From Bin5 sp034422415 (GTDB lineage: Bacteria; Chloroflexota; Anaerolineae; Caldilineales; Caldilineaceae), in assembly GCA_965202955.1 (NCBI GenBank), contig OZ241871.1:620001-684000 (forward strand): a DNA stretch of 64,000 bases, written 5' to 3'. Below, one piece after another: positions 1 to 9,354 of this stretch (the stretch's first letter is position 1; each line of letters starts with the position of its first letter). The translations under genes and the position numbers were made by a program. The notes beneath the pieces are model-generated. The model worked only from the letters and a program-made list of their open reading frames with translations. It was not told the DNA's origin and made no database searches.

Positions 1-737
1 ATGATCCCGCTGTCGTTGCGGATGCCGGGCAGCGTGCCGGTCTTGTGGGCGCAGCGCGTTCCCGGGGGCAGATAGCGGGGCAGACGGTCGTTGAGCTGCT
101 GTTTGAGCAGAATCTCCAGCATGCTGTCGCAGGCGGCGCGGCTGACGATTTCGCCGCGCCAGATGCGCGCCAGCAGCTCCGTCAGCGCGGCCGGCGTGCC
201 CACGTCGTTGTCCGCGCCCAGGCTGTAGCAGCGTCCCGCGCGATTGCGCGGTGCGGTCGCCAGCGCCAGCATGTCCTGCGTAGGGTCGCCGGAGGGCAGC
301 AGGTCGTCAAAGATCTCTCGGATCGTCATCGGCACGTGAATGTCGGTCAGCCCCAGGCCGTGCATCGTGCGTGTAACGCTGCCTTCTCCTAAGCGGTGGA
401 TCACCATGTCTGTGGCCGTGTTGTCGCTGATAATGATCATCAGCGTGAGCAGATCGCGCACGGTCGGCGCCAGGCCGTCCTCGAAAAAGACGAGAATGCC
501 GCTGGGCAGATTCTTCTCCGCCGTAGTCAGCTCCCAGCGATCGTCGAGCGCAAAGCGCCCTTCTTCGGTCTGCCGAAAGGCCTCCACCAGCACAGGGATC
601 TTGAGCACGCTGCCCATGGGAAAGACGCGCCCGGCGTCGATCTCGATCCGCTGATCGGACTCCAGATGACGCGCGCTGACGGCCATCTCGGCGCCACTGT
701 CTTCGATGATGCCGCGAATCTCGTATTCGGGAGTCAT
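1..737 (-). CDS. Class A beta-lactamase-fold serine hydrolase (3' end cut by window)
   Basis: Reading from the ATG at 737 gives at least 245 residues with no stop before the window edge. All three signatures of the penicillin-binding serine hydrolase fold are visible in order: the nucleophile tetrad S43-V-L-K46, S104-D-N106 and the K232-T-G box. The family acylates an active-site serine; members are beta-lactamases or related hydrolases and esterases. There is no signal peptide before the SxxK box, so export, and with it true beta-lactamase activity, is doubtful; a cytosolic hydrolase or wrong start is possible. It lies 41 bp beyond the stop of the isomerase on the same strand and may be the last gene of that unit. 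Family placement is secure, substrate unknown. Confidence 0.85.
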   Translation of the reverse strand, partial: MTPEYEIRGIIEDSGAEMAVSARHLESDQRIEIDAGRVFPMGSVLKIPVLVEAFRQTEEGRFALDDRWELTTAEKNLPSGILVFFEDGLAPTVRDLLTLMIIISDNTATDMVIHRLGEGSVTRTMHGLGLTDIHVPMTIREIFDDLLPSGDPTQDMLALATAPRNRAGRCYSLGADNDVGTPAALTELLARIWRGEIVSRAACDSMLEILLKQQLNDRLPRYLPPGTRCAHKTGTLPGIRNDSGI

Positions 738-778
738 AGGCTGAATTCCTTGGCAAGCTGAACCAGTGTCCACAGCCT

Positions 779-1696
<918 letters not shown>

Positions 1697-1770
1697 TGGG
1701 ATGTTTGCTCCTTTCTGATTTTTCATAGCGTGGGAATTCTTCCACACATTAAAATCATCGAATTGATATT

Positions 1771-3987
1771 TCAACCTGGCTGTAGTAAGTTCATCCGATT
1801 GGCCATTTCGAGCCACTCTTTTGTGCCACTAACATCAAATGCTTTCGCTCCATATCCTTCATCCAAGAGGCCTTCAGGCAACAGATGATCGTATTTCTCA
1901 GTGTGCTTATTCACAGCCATTTTGGCCAACTCAGTATTTGATTCACTTTCTTCTTCAATAAAATCGATAAAGCAATTGGAGACGGCAGAGTGAGTGGCGT
2001 CATCGACTTCGATGATTCCTCTAAAACTGTTTGCTTTGTAGCCGGACTTGACCAACAGCATAGTCAATGTATTCACGATCTTGTCTCCCATCCAGGGAAT
2101 CAAGTAAACGTATTGTCCATGGCTTACAATACGCCTGTTTTCCAGCCTCAGGTCGCGAAATGAAGTCAGGCCTTCAAAAAACAGATTTCTTGCCGTGGCA
2201 TCCATGAAATCGATCTTTTGCCCTTCGGCCTCAATCCGGTAATCCCCACGCAAATACACTTTCAACATTTCCTGACGCACAAGATCATGTACAGACATGC
2301 CACCGCCAAGGAAAACTGGCGGCTTGCCTCCCTTTGCAGGAACCACATAGATCGCCTTCTTTTCAACGTCAATGTCGAGGACTTTCCACCGACTTCCCCC
2401 AAATATAATATGCTGGTCTGGAGCAACAGGAGATTCAACGGGAAGCATTCCCAATGTCTTTCCCCCTTCCTTTACAATGATCCTATACTCCTGAGGTGTT
2501 TCGAAGACTGCATAGAAAGAAAAGTGGTTGACCAACCTTTCTCCTTGTTCTGCTAGCACAAGTTCACCGCTTGACAGTTGTGAAATCAGGCTGTTTTGCC
2601 CCATTTCAGAAAGCAGCATCTTGAAATGCTCTACAGAAACCTTGTCAAAAGGGCCAGATCTGCAGAGTAGTGACCAGAGCTGGTCTGCTCGCACTCCTCC
2701 CCACTGCGCAATGACCGCCAAGACCTGATGCAAAAGCGTAGAGAAATGATATAGATCGATATCTGCTGGTTCATACCATTTTCTCAGCAGTAGACGGATC
2801 ATCGCTAGACTCTGGAGAAGCCCCAAACGCAACCTGTCCGCAAGACTTGAGTTGGCTACCAACTCGTCCTCTATGATGAACGTTCGAAGTACAGCCGGGG
2901 AGCCCCGACGTCCAGAACGACCAAGTCGCTGCCGAAGGCTCGCCACAGAATGCGGTGCAGTAACTTGGGCAATCGAGTTTACCTTCCCGATATCTATGCC
3001 CAGTTCCAATGTCATCGTACAAACAGCGGTCGTGGGCAGCGTCTCCATTTGCAGTCGTTTTTCCACGTAGCTACGTAGCTCTTTGGAAAGCGAACCGTGG
3101 TGGGCGAAAAACTCTTCAGGCACGCGATTATCTTGGCATAAATCATTGAGCCTCGCTACATACATTTCTGTATTGTGCCTACTGTTTGCGAAGACCAAAT
3201 GAGAGTCACCTCGCAAGAGCGCATAGATATCCTCAGCGACCCGATGCTCAGCTGGTTCTTCCTCCTCGTTGGAAGCGTAGTTCAAGTATCCTCTCACCTG
3301 CATTCTCAAGGCACTATTGCTTTCAGAGTCGACTATGAGTTTGCAAGGGAAAGTGCTATCTGTTCTCAGGAAACTCTGTACGCCGTCCATGTCTCCCAGT
3401 GTGGCACTTAGTGCCAACCTGGGGATAGAGGATTTCTGCCGATCGAGAAGGTGCTCCAGTCGGGCCAACAATGATTGGAGATGGTGGCCACGTTCGAATC
3501 CGATAAAGGCATGGTATTCGTCAATAACGACATACTTCAGTGACTCAAATGCTGCCCGCACCCATCCAGCATCCCGAATGAGCCGTGCTTCGAGGGACTC
3601 AGGGGTGATAAGCAATATGCCTTCCGGCAGTCGCTTGGCCGCTGTCTTCTTGGACTGGGGGCTGTCGCCGTGCCAAGGAGTGACTCGCATGTCCAACATC
3701 TCGCAGAGACTCTCCAGCCGGCGATATTGATCATTAATCAATGCCTTCAGCGGGCTAATGTACAAGATGCCAAAACCGTCCGATTCCCCGGCGATTGCAC
3801 TGCAGGCGGGAAGAAAGACAGCTTCCGTCTTTCCGCCAGCTGTCGGTGCGCTAATTACAACATCGGATTCACCGGAGAGTATCGGCTTAATGGCCCTCTT
3901 TTGGATATCCCGAAGATCCCTCCATCCCTGTTTGTAGACCCATTTCTGAACAGCTGGATGCAAGAGTGAGAACTCGTCGTTTTTCAT
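1771..3987 (-). CDS. Lhr/BrxHI-like superfamily II DNA helicase
   Basis: A 738-residue DExH helicase. Motifs are readable in order: Walker A APTAGGKT (residues 47-54), motif Ia ISPLKALINDQ, motif II DEYH (156-159), motif III LSATLGD, motif IV VFANSRHNTE, motif V ELGIDIGKV and motif VI QRLGRSGRRG. The roughly 300 residues after the helicase core resemble the winged-helix/Lhr-type C-terminal part. In type 2 BREX an Lhr-like helicase (BrxHI) sits beside BrxD, and here too the gene directly follows a BrxD-type ATPase: its ATG overlaps that gene's stop as TAATG, which implies coupled translation. AT-richer than its surroundings. Predicted role: ATP-driven DNA or RNA remodelling in a stress or anti-phage module (inference). 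Helicase assignment is firm; the BrxHI relation is by motif and neighbourhood. Confidence 0.88.
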   Translation of the reverse strand: MKNDEFSLLHPAVQKWVYKQGWRDLRDIQKRAIKPILSGESDVVISAPTAGGKTEAVFLPACSAIAGESDGFGILYISPLKALINDQYRRLESLCEMLDMRVTPWHGDSPQSKKTAAKRLPEGILLITPESLEARLIRDAGWVRAAFESLKYVVIDEYHAFIGFERGHHLQSLLARLEHLLDRQKSSIPRLALSATLGDMDGVQSFLRTDSTFPCKLIVDSESNSALRMQVRGYLNYASNEEEEPAEHRVAEDIYALLRGDSHLVFANSRHNTEMYVARLNDLCQDNRVPEEFFAHHGSLSKELRSYVEKRLQMETLPTTAVCTMTLELGIDIGKVNSIAQVTAPHSVASLRQRLGRSGRRGSPAVLRTFIIEDELVANSSLADRLRLGLLQSLAMIRLLLRKWYEPADIDLYHFSTLLHQVLAVIAQWGGVRADQLWSLLCRSGPFDKVSVEHFKMLLSEMGQNSLISQLSSGELVLAEQGERLVNHFSFYAVFETPQEYRIIVKEGGKTLGMLPVESPVAPDQHIIFGGSRWKVLDIDVEKKAIYVVPAKGGKPPVFLGGGMSVHDLVRQEMLKVYLRGDYRIEAEGQKIDFMDATARNLFFEGLTSFRDLRLENRRIVSHGQYVYLIPWMGDKIVNTLTMLLVKSGYKANSFRGIIEVDDATHSAVSNCFIDFIEEESESNTELAKMAVNKHTEKYDHLLPEGLLDEGYGAKAFDVSGTKEWLEMANRMNLLQPG

Positions 3988-5297
3988 TACAGAGTGAATC
4001 TGGCCAAGCCGTCTGTGGAATCGTCCAATGCGGGCATATCGCTGGGGCTATCTTCCTTAATTTCAACCGAACCGATTAAGTCACTCCATGACTTATCTTT
4101 GTTTTGCTCTAAGACCGACAGCAAGTCGGCAAATGCCTTAATCGTATTGCGAGGTGTTCGGAAGTAGGCATCGCCTATCGTGTTGCTGCAGTGGTGCAGA
4201 AATGCTTCCAAGGCTTCATCCGGAACCAGATATTGCGTTTCATCGCCTGAAGCGAATACGCGCCTGATGTTTTGAAGTAGGATATAGAGTTCCTCTGGCG
4301 TCAGGTTGGCCAATCGAAGTGTAGGTGAAGAGTAATCGACAACGCCGGCCTTTTGCGCAAAACTGTTTTCGGCTAACCGCGATTGTAACGCCTCGTAGCT
4401 GTAAAGTCCTCTGTGGGTGTCGAGGAGAAATTCGGGCGTTCCTCCCAACAAAAATCCCATGTTTTCGGCAGTGCCCTGAAGACAGTCGTTGAGTATCCAC
4501 AGAATCTGTTCGTAGTTCGACAGGCGGGCCTGCGTGTTGCTGAGCTTGTATAGGTTTACCATCTCGTCCATGCAGACCAGTAGGCCTTGATACCCGGCCT
4601 GCCTCACGAACAGACTCATGATTTTCAGACTACTGTAGAAAGATGTATCTGAAATGAATTCGCGTACGCCAAGCGCTTTTCGAGTATCGGTCTTCGTCGA
4701 GAATTCCGCTCGCAACCAGCGGATGGCGCTTGCCTTAAGATCTTCATTGTCTGTCTCAAAACCACGCCAATAGGCCCCTATAACCTGCGCGAAATCGTAG
4801 CCGCCAACATGCTCAGAAAGGGAAGAAAGACGTTCATTAATGACTGAAGAAACGGAGATTCCTTCTTCAGAGGCCTCCTTTCGAGCTCCATTGACAAATC
4901 TCTCAACTATTGTTGTCAGCGCGTTGCCTTGTGGACGGTTTCGCGTGGCCATGTTGCGCATAAGTTCCGAATAGAGATTCCTGGCTTGGCCTTTTGATGC
5001 GTGAATGCGCCTGTCCGGTGACAGGTCTGCGTTGACCGTCACCAATTGTTTTTCAAGAGCGATTGACCTGACAACATTCAGAAAGAAGGTCTTGCCGGAG
5101 CCGTACTCACCAATGATCAGGCGAAACGCAGACCCGCCCTGTGCGATTCGATCTATGTCCCTGTTTATGGCTTCCAGTTCGTTTACGCGTCCTACCTGTA
5201 TGTGTTGGATGCCAACTCGGGGAGATACACCTGCCTTAAGCGACTGGATGATTGAGTCCCGATCTCGGTGTCTGATTCGCGTTCGTCTTATGGTCAT
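3987..5297 (-). CDS. BrxC/BrxD-family ATP-binding protein (DUF2791 P-loop ATPase)
   Basis: A 436-residue P-loop ATPase. The N-terminus has the family's characteristic run IIQSLKAGVSPRVGIQHI, followed by GGSAFRLIIGEYGSGKT with Walker A at residues 63-70, then an ADLSPDRRIHA segment and Walker B VCMDEM (D244, E245). This is the DUF2791 architecture of BrxD, the ATP-binding protein of type 2 BREX and related Pgl systems. It starts inside the last codons of the TerB gene (ATGA overlap at 5294-5297) and ends in the start codon of the helicase, so all three are made from one transcript in tight stoichiometry. Predicted role: an AAA-like motor loading or regulating the helicase on DNA (inference). 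No PglX methylase, PglZ phosphatase, BrxB or PglW/Y lies in the window. Confidence 0.88.
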   Translation of the reverse strand: MTIRRTRIRHRDRDSIIQSLKAGVSPRVGIQHIQVGRVNELEAINRDIDRIAQGGSAFRLIIGEYGSGKTFFLNVVRSIALEKQLVTVNADLSPDRRIHASKGQARNLYSELMRNMATRNRPQGNALTTIVERFVNGARKEASEEGISVSSVINERLSSLSEHVGGYDFAQVIGAYWRGFETDNEDLKASAIRWLRAEFSTKTDTRKALGVREFISDTSFYSSLKIMSLFVRQAGYQGLLVCMDEMVNLYKLSNTQARLSNYEQILWILNDCLQGTAENMGFLLGGTPEFLLDTHRGLYSYEALQSRLAENSFAQKAGVVDYSSPTLRLANLTPEELYILLQNIRRVFASGDETQYLVPDEALEAFLHHCSNTIGDAYFRTPRNTIKAFADLLSVLEQNKDKSWSDLIGSVEIKEDSPSDMPALDDSTDGLARFTL

Positions 5298-8200
5298 GGC
5301 AGCTGCTTTTGTCCCTGCAATGCGGCTATCTCTTCGACAAGCTCAATATCTACATAAACGGTACTACCATCTTCAATCAACGGCGCGTCGACGTTTTCAA
5401 ATGCCCAATCATTGATCGTCTCAACAGCACCGTCGGTCATAAGTTGCAGACTTTTGCAGAGTTCTTCCACTTCCTCGTAGTTCCACTGTGACTTGGAAAT
5501 GAGCTTGACGTACAGTTGTTGATGCTGTTCATCCAGTCCCGCAATTGACCCGTTCTTCGTTGGCGCTTCCGGCGGAACTTCAGCTTCGTGTTCTTCATCA
5601 ATTTCCTCATCGGCGAATATCGACTCGAGTACAGATTGGGCCTCCTTAGTTTCTTCATCGATCAGCCGCAATAACTCGCGGTCCAAAACGAAATCGCCAT
5701 CAGGCTCAATCGGGCCAATAGCAGCGGACTCGCTCGCTCGACCCGGTCGGGGCAACCTACTGGAGGAAAGGTTGTGAATGTCACTAGCAACCAAACCTTT
5801 GTCAAGTCCCAACTGCGTGTAAAGCTTTTCAAGCTGTCTGATCTCCGCAGGATCGATCCTGCCGTCTGCCAACGCTACACTGACCAGAATATGACTGATG
5901 GCGACCTTCTCGCTTGAGTTGAGAAGATCTAGCCGCTTTTTCAGTCCCATCATGTTGGCTGGTGAGTTTAAACGCCAAATCATGTATGCGTCGAGCGATC
6001 GTTTCTCGATTTCAGATAGTCGACTGTTCTCAGCTATAACACCCTTAAGGGCACCAACTTCAGAATCGCTGATTTGGCCGTCTGTCGTAGCAACAAGTGC
6101 ACCAAGGCGCAGTACCGTACCTACCTTCCTGAATTCACCGGAGGGATGGAAACCCTCTCCGTGTCCCCCGGAAAAGAGCACGACACTTCCGTCGATGTCG
6201 GGCTTGGCATGATGGAACCGAACATCGGGCGCGATGCCAAAGCCCGCTTTCTCTGCGATGTTCGACAGCATAGCGGCTTCTTTTTTGTTGATTTTCAGAG
6301 GAGCATCTTCGCCAAACTGTTGGAGTATTGACTCAACCGACACCAAGCCACTGGAATCAGGCACCTTTATCTTCACCCAAGCCATGAAATTATCGAAACG
6401 GGGATTAGATACTGAGGGGATCAGATCGTTAGGCAAGAGTGAAATTGCGCTCAACGAATCATGCGAATTCTCTGGTCTGCCGACATAGCGACTGAACTGA
6501 TCAAGCTCTCCAGCACACAACTCGGCCAGAGTAATCAGTTTCTCGACGGGTCCTTTCAAACGACTGACGTCAGGAAGATCGAGCCTGAGGCTTTGGTATC
6601 CCCTCAACGACGCGCTGGCGGGGAGGTAGTCGAGTTGCAATCTTGTCTTGTTGGGAGGTATTTCTAAGCCATCGCCAAACTTGCTCCTGTACCGCAACTT
6701 GAAGAGAGTGTCGAATTCAACTGGACAGCGACGTGCAGGTGTGCGCAATGTGAATTCAGGGTGACTCTTTACCCAAGCAAGTGCTAGGTCTGCATCAATG
6801 GGCTCCCCGCTTTGAACAGAGTGCGCCAGCAAAAACTTGAAAGCAGATGTAAATCCTCTCTTTGCAACCAATAAGGAATGATCCGGTTTCTCATCTAGAG
6901 TTCTGTTGTTGAGAATCCAGGTATGTGATAGCAGGGCAGTCACGTAGGAATTGAAGGAACGATTGTCGCCATAGATGTTCTTCAGCCGTTTCAATTCTTG
7001 GATCAGGGCCTTTCGTTCGTCATCGGATACTTGCCCTTTCGTGTCGTCAATCAGCAACCGTCTCTCAATGCCATAAAAATAGAGAAACACATATCCTATG
7101 TAAGTTTCAGGATCAGTGCGGTCGCTGGCAAGCCATTCGAGATATGCAGAGCGGCTTTGAGGAGTAATCCGGCTATAGCTAGGGTAATAATCCATTTGGT
7201 CCCCAGCATAGTCTGGGGACCTTGAGTCAATCGTCAGTGTGGAATCAATCAACGACGGATCGTTATCGAAGTAATATTCATCCAGCCCTTTCAGTTGGCC
7301 GCCGACGTAGAAGAATCCACGCCTGATCTCAAATTTGTCTATCGTGACCTTTTCACTCGGTTGGATCCATCTTCCCGGCTGTCTGTTGGAAGTCTCCCGT
7401 TTTTCGGTGAATTTTTGAATTCTGGAAATCCTAAATTCGACCAGCCCAATTTCGCTGCTTTGTGACTTTGCATTCTTTGTATTGGCTTTTCTTAGTAGTT
7501 CGGCGATTTTGCCTGTGCCTACTATTGGCACCTTAGGCTGAGATTCGAATTGTTTCGACAGAGGCGGCTTGTTATTCTTTGCCTCCTGTCTTGTTTGCTC
7601 CGCTTGCCGACCGGCCTCAGACCGTTCCACTTCAACCCGCCAACTTTCTAGCTCGGTCCTTTCTGTTCCTATATCGGCTCTTCGCGAGCCCAACTTGGCT
7701 TGTACTGTTTCCAAATCTTCTTTTTCTGCGCTCAATTCTTCATTAGCCATCTTCTCTCTTGCTATTGTCAAACGCTCGGCAAGTCTTTGCGGGCCAACTC
7801 CCGGTGCTTTTGTTTGCCTGGCATAGCGCTCCAGTATTGCTATTTCATCAGCAAGACGCTTTTCCTTACGATAGATGATGGCAAGTTGCTCGTAATACCA
7901 AGGCGCTACGCCAAAGGAGCCGCCCGATTCTTTAGATTCAGCTTCGGTCGCGGCAATCAGTTTGAGCACTAACGTAATTGCTTCGTCGTGCCGCTCTTCT
8001 CGCTTCAACTGCTTGACTTGCTCAATGTAAGTAGTGAAATGTTTGCCATCCACATGACCTGGGCCGTCCAAGCTAAGGCCTATCTCTTCTTCGCTAATTC
8101 CGTCCGCCATGCTTGGTGGTCTCCCTGCAATGCTTTTGCGAGATTCCGTTAGGTCAGCCCCTTCTGCTACTTCCTCGACGTCAATTGGCTCATGTCCAAC

Positions 8201-8443
8201 ATTCGCCGCTACAAAACCGACCGCTAACAGTTCCTGTTTTACCTTCAAATTATGCCTTCTTACAGTAAATATGCTGACTACAATTGATATCGGCCATAGT
8301 CCTAGTGGCACTTCGCCACTGAGAAAGCCGATTATGGATGCAGCCACCACTAGTACTGTCCCTACTCTGACGCTTGAATAGAACAATCCCATTGGACCCA
8401 ATATCAGGGTCAAGATAATTCCCTTAAATTGAGATTTCTCCAT
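5294..8443 (-). CDS. Membrane-anchored TerB_N-TerB-TerB_C protein
   Basis: A 1049-residue multidomain protein from the ATG at 8443, chosen because a GAGGGCAGAGAAAG-type site precedes it; an in-frame ATG 27 codons upstream lacks one. Regions in order: two or three hydrophobic segments (about 7-25, 27-42, 48-61) ending in a basic VRRHNLK stop-transfer; a TPR-like helical region (about 140-210); a charged coiled coil (about 225-290); TerB_N (about 350-570) with GGQLKGLDEYYFDNDP and the TYIGYVFLYFYGIERRLL stretch; a TerB domain (about 775-895) with the paired acidic motifs ATTDGQISDSE and ALADGRIDPAE; and a TerB_C-like tail (about 910-1045). TerB domains are metal-binding helical bundles linked to stress and phage-response systems. 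Likely a membrane-tethered sensor or scaffold for the ATPase and helicase encoded downstream (inference). Confidence 0.87.
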   Translation of the reverse strand: MEKSQFKGIILTLILGPMGLFYSSVRVGTVLVVAASIIGFLSGEVPLGLWPISIVVSIFTVRRHNLKVKQELLAVGFVAANVGHEPIDVEEVAEGADLTESRKSIAGRPPSMADGISEEEIGLSLDGPGHVDGKHFTTYIEQVKQLKREERHDEAITLVLKLIAATEAESKESGGSFGVAPWYYEQLAIIYRKEKRLADEIAILERYARQTKAPGVGPQRLAERLTIAREKMANEELSAEKEDLETVQAKLGSRRADIGTERTELESWRVEVERSEAGRQAEQTRQEAKNNKPPLSKQFESQPKVPIVGTGKIAELLRKANTKNAKSQSSEIGLVEFRISRIQKFTEKRETSNRQPGRWIQPSEKVTIDKFEIRRGFFYVGGQLKGLDEYYFDNDPSLIDSTLTIDSRSPDYAGDQMDYYPSYSRITPQSRSAYLEWLASDRTDPETYIGYVFLYFYGIERRLLIDDTKGQVSDDERKALIQELKRLKNIYGDNRSFNSYVTALLSHTWILNNRTLDEKPDHSLLVAKRGFTSAFKFLLAHSVQSGEPIDADLALAWVKSHPEFTLRTPARRCPVEFDTLFKLRYRSKFGDGLEIPPNKTRLQLDYLPASASLRGYQSLRLDLPDVSRLKGPVEKLITLAELCAGELDQFSRYVGRPENSHDSLSAISLLPNDLIPSVSNPRFDNFMAWVKIKVPDSSGLVSVESILQQFGEDAPLKINKKEAAMLSNIAEKAGFGIAPDVRFHHAKPDIDGSVVLFSGGHGEGFHPSGEFRKVGTVLRLGALVATTDGQISDSEVGALKGVIAENSRLSEIEKRSLDAYMIWRLNSPANMMGLKKRLDLLNSSEKVAISHILVSVALADGRIDPAEIRQLEKLYTQLGLDKGLVASDIHNLSSSRLPRPGRASESAAIGPIEPDGDFVLDRELLRLIDEETKEAQSVLESIFADEEIDEEHEAEVPPEAPTKNGSIAGLDEQHQQLYVKLISKSQWNYEEVEELCKSLQLMTDGAVETINDWAFENVDAPLIEDGSTVYVDIELVEEIAALQGQKQLP

Positions 8444-8537
8444 TCTTTCTCTGCCCTCTTGCGCTACTATTCTTATCGGAAAGGACTCAGAAAACCGAAT
8501 AGCTGATCGTCGAATTGTCAGCACATTTGTCTGGCTC

Positions 8538-8798
8538 TCACGTTCCGCATAAGCCTATTTCCCAGTAAACCTCAACTTTGAGGACGAAACAGACGCTCAA
8601 GAAGAGGCCCGATGACCAGCAAAAGTAACCAATTGTGCGAATTCCAATTGGTTGTCGCAAATGGAGAGGTCTCTCGCTGAGACAATTGTAAGTCTCGCGA
8701 ATTGCTTCGCGAGAGCGATTGACTGTATCGTCGAGGGTTGCAAATGAAATGGCCACAATTGGAGGACGATCTGTTTCACTCCAACTTACCGCAATCAC
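8538..8798 (-). CDS. Possible small membrane protein (weak candidate)
   Basis: An 86-codon frame opening with GTG immediately after the TAA of the OB-fold-like gene, so a stop-start arrangement is conceivable. The C-terminal third is hydrophobic (about residues 56-80, around GYFCWSSGLFLSVCFVL) and could form one membrane helix. No family is recognised, no clear ribosome site is seen and two strong inverted repeats lie inside it, which argues equally for a non-coding leader of the TerB operon. Listed because it fills an otherwise gene-free 355-bp gap. Confidence 0.22.
   Translation of the reverse strand: MIAVSWSETDRPPIVAISFATLDDTVNRSREAIRETYNCLSERPLHLRQPIGIRTIGYFCWSSGLFLSVCFVLKVEVYWEIGLCGT
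8627..8653. repeat. Inverted repeat in TerB operon leader
   Basis: AACCAATTG (8627-8635) and CAATTGGTT (8645-8653) are exact 9-bp arms separated by 9 bp. Position about 185 bp before the TerB start suggests an operator or RNA hairpin; no T-run follows on either strand, so not a standard terminator. Confidence 0.5.
8693..8714. repeat. Perfect 9-bp hairpin with TTGC loop
   Basis: TCTCGCGAA (8693-8701), loop TTGC, TTCGCGAGA (8706-8714). A very stable small hairpin between the OB-fold-like gene and the TerB gene; without a following T-run it looks more like an RNA-processing, attenuation or protein-binding element than a factor-independent terminator. Confidence 0.5.
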
Positions 8799-9140
8799 TT
8801 ACTCCCACTCGGAAGCTAGATCGACCTTAATTACTCTTATGAGGACTACTGGATCGGAACCCCACACAGATCTTCCCATGACTGTACCTACAAATCGAAT
8901 AGTATCCTCGTCGAGGGGAACAAAATCTATGTCAGATTGCCAAACCAGGAGCGCATCAGCTTCATATTCTCTAACAACTGAGATAACAACTGAGAACAGA
9001 TCTTCGTCCTCGTCATACTCTGTGCTATAGACTTCCCCTTCATAGCTGACCTGAGAGTCAACATATCGGGAAGGACGCCGATAAAGATCCTTGAAAGGAA
9101 TTCCGGCAATACTGTCGATACCTTTTCGACTCCTAGACAT
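8799..9140 (-). CDS. Small OB-fold-like hypothetical protein
   Basis: A 113-residue soluble protein with a good ribosome site (GGGAG, 7 nt before ATG). After a short basic start (MSRSRKGIDS) come alternating beta-type segments: SQVSYEGEVYS, FSVVISVV, ALLVWQSD, RFVGTVMGRS and VVLIRVIKVDL. This beta-rich pattern, with GEV and GTV turns, recalls small OB-fold nucleic-acid-binding proteins, but no family is identified. Acidic overall. It shares strand and lower GC with the TerB-BrxD-helicase genes and is probably part of the same mobile module, although a 355-bp structured gap separates it from TerB. Confidence 0.6.
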   Translation of the reverse strand: MSRSRKGIDSIAGIPFKDLYRRPSRYVDSQVSYEGEVYSTEYDEDEDLFSVVISVVREYEADALLVWQSDIDFVPLDEDTIRFVGTVMGRSVWGSDPVVLIRVIKVDLASEWE

Positions 9141-9244
9141 TTCGGTGCTCCCAATTGAGTAATGAGGATTTCGAGAGTGAGAATCGTTCTCAAGTAGTCA
9201 GATAACGATTCTTGCGCGAGCTACTAACATTAAGGCTACTTCCA

Positions 9245-9288
9245 CTTGGCCACTGGACTACATGTTATACCAAACTGTCCAGTCCAAG
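9245..9288. promoter_or_regulatory. Long imperfect inverted repeat enclosing a -10-like box
   Basis: CTTGG-CC-ACTGGAC (9245-9258) pairs with GTCCAGT-CCAAG (9277-9288), a 12-bp stem with a 2-nt bulge. The 18-bp spacer contains TATAAC when read on the minus strand. Sitting between the dehydrogenase stop and the OB-fold-like gene (start 9140), it could be the operator/promoter of the Ter module or a terminator of the dehydrogenase gene. No other gene is seen in 9141-9354. Confidence 0.4.
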
Positions 9289-9354
9289 ACTTCTACACAC
9301 GGTGCCATCAGAGCTTTCGACCGACCATTAGACTTGATGTGGTCTAGCGACGCA

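Noticed and set aside
1..737. Antibiotic-resistance beta-lactamase
   Set aside because: Motifs fit the fold, but there is no signal peptide and the C-terminus is cut off, so a resistance role cannot be claimed.
1697..1816. N-terminal extension of the first isomerase
   Set aside because: The extra 40 codons overlap the helicase stop and lack family similarity; the start at 1696 has a good ribosome site.
5294..8443. Tellurite-resistance protein
   Set aside because: The name TerB is historical; with DUF2791 and helicase partners and no terC/D/Z genes, tellurite resistance is not supported.
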